From assembly GCA_905216045.1 (NCBI GenBank), contig CAJMSL010000085.1, forward strand, positions 1-8,555: a stretch of DNA of 8,555 bases, read 5' to 3'. This stretch comes from an uncultured bacterium. Lineage in GTDB: Bacteria; Actinomycetota; Coriobacteriia; Coriobacteriales; Coriobacteriaceae. The translations under genes and the position numbers were made by a program. A model generated the notes under the pieces. It ran no database searches, had not been told where the DNA came from, and saw nothing but the letters and a program-made list of their open reading frames with translations. Below, one piece after another: positions 8,257-8,555 of the stretch (position 1 is its first letter; each line of letters begins with the position of its first letter).

Positions 8257-8286
8257 AAAAAAGCCCCGAGGCAACGCCCCAAGGCT
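8257..8286 (-). terminator. Rho-independent terminator after tRNA-Ile
   Basis: The arms 8276-8286 and 8262-8272 form an 11-base-pair stem on the minus strand with several G-U pairs and a three-base loop. Six Ts follow (8257-8262). The wobble pairs become mismatches on the plus strand, so the hairpin is oriented for the tRNA transcript. It starts 15 bases after the CCA end. Confidence 0.85.
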
Positions 8287-8300
8287 CTTCACAGTTTTGA

Positions 8301-8377
8301 TGGTGGACCTGACAAGATTCGAACTTGTGACCTCCCGGTTATCAGCCGGACGCTCTAACCAACTGAGCTACAGGTCC
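8301..8377 (-). tRNA. tRNA-Ile(GAT)
   Basis: The minus strand folds into a complete cloverleaf. Acceptor arms GGACCTG (8371-8377) and CAGGTCC (8305-8311) pair perfectly. A GCTC/GAGC D stem and an ACAAG/CTTGT T stem with a TTCGAAT loop are present. The anticodon loop CTGATAA gives anticodon GAT (8341-8343), which reads the isoleucine codons ATC and ATT. The discriminator is A (8304), and CCA is encoded (8301-8303). The first anticodon-stem pair is a T-G wobble. Confidence 0.97.
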
Positions 8378-8391
8378 ATCGCGCAAGGGAT

Positions 8392-8421
8392 ATATTAGAC
8401 GAGTCGTTACGCGCGCGTCAA
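8392..8421 (-). promoter_or_regulatory. Promoter of tRNA-Ile
   Basis: TTGACG (8416-8421), an 18-base spacer and TAATAT (8392-8397) give a near-consensus sigma-70-type promoter. Transcription would begin roughly 7-8 bases before the mature tRNA 5' end. Confidence 0.85.
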
Positions 8422-8455
8422 CAACTTTTTTGAAAATCTTTGAGGGGTGTCGGCC

Positions 8456-8540
8456 CCGGCTGGCCGGCGGCATGCGAAGTCGCCTGCTCGGACAGTCCTG
8501 CTCGCACGGAGAGCACATTAAGTGCTCTCCGGCTCGTGCG
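8456..8540. repeat. Palindromic intergenic block upstream of the tRNA promoter
   Basis: It contains a CCGGC/GCCGG repeat (8456-8467), a direct repeat of CCTGCTCG at 8483-8490 and 8497-8504, and a perfect nine-base inverted repeat GGAGAGCAC/GTGCTCTCC (8508-8516 and 8522-8530) around ATTAA. Outer arms CGCAC (8503-8507) and GTGCG (8536-8540) extend the stem past a five-base bulge. No T tract follows on either strand, so it does not look like a standard terminator. It may be a dispersed repeat or the end of a gene beyond the right edge. Confidence 0.45.
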
Positions 8541-8555
8541 GAACTCGCGATCGAC

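Noticed and set aside
8302..8555. Minus-strand open frame reading from the right edge through the tRNA
   Set aside because: Its end (PVAQLVRAS) is the well-known artefact of translating a tRNA gene. A promoter and a cloverleaf explain the same bases.
8423..8555. Another minus-strand frame open from the right edge, ending just before the tRNA promoter
   Set aside because: It spans the palindromic block, is only about 44 codons and shows no recognisable motif. It could be the end of a gene outside the window, but nothing here supports that.

Overview
The window looks like part of the chromosome of a high-GC Gram-positive bacterium, most likely a gut actinobacterium of the class Coriobacteriia (Collinsella or a close relative). 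This is an inference from the GC-rich codon use, the sortase-type pilin genes, a BFN (DUF151) protein, a TypA/BipA GTPase and a tRNA-Ile with an encoded CCA end. No database search was possible. Every gene I can support lies on the minus strand, so the biological order runs from high to low coordinates.

Right end (8555 to 8257): about 180 bases with palindromic, apparently non-coding sequence, then a clear promoter (TTGACG, 18 bases, TAATAT) driving tRNA-Ile(GAT), followed by a hairpin-plus-T-tract terminator. Middle (8228 to 6771): a likely promoter leads into a tight cluster of a BFN-domain protein, a small two-helix membrane protein whose ATG touches the BFN stop codon, and a very acidic 149-residue protein of unknown function. 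Next (6653 to 4815) comes the translational GTPase typA/bipA, closed by a strong terminator at 4753-4787.

Left half (4814 to 1): a 422-base, partly very AT-rich intergenic region with several nested inverted repeats precedes a sortase-assembled pilus locus. The first gene (4392 to 664) encodes a 1242-residue exported, wall-anchored protein, probably the tip adhesin or ancillary pilin. It has about five tandem CnaA-like modules, one CnaB/SpaA module, one FctA-type pilin isopeptide-linkage module and an LPEAG sorting signal. The second gene overlaps its 3' end and runs off the left edge. It encodes the N-terminal part of a probable backbone pilin (signal peptide, pilin-motif-like lysine, start of the fimbrial isopeptide D2 domain). 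A pilin-type sortase would be expected beyond position 1.

The pilus genes would act together. Both proteins are exported by Sec, a sortase links the backbone pilin through its pilin-motif lysine, and the large adhesin is joined through its LPEAG signal. The most notable observations are the stack of candidate isopeptide modules, the threonine-less sorting signal, an abrupt codon-usage break inside the pilin gene near position 254, and two multi-branched inverted-repeat elements upstream of the pilus operon.
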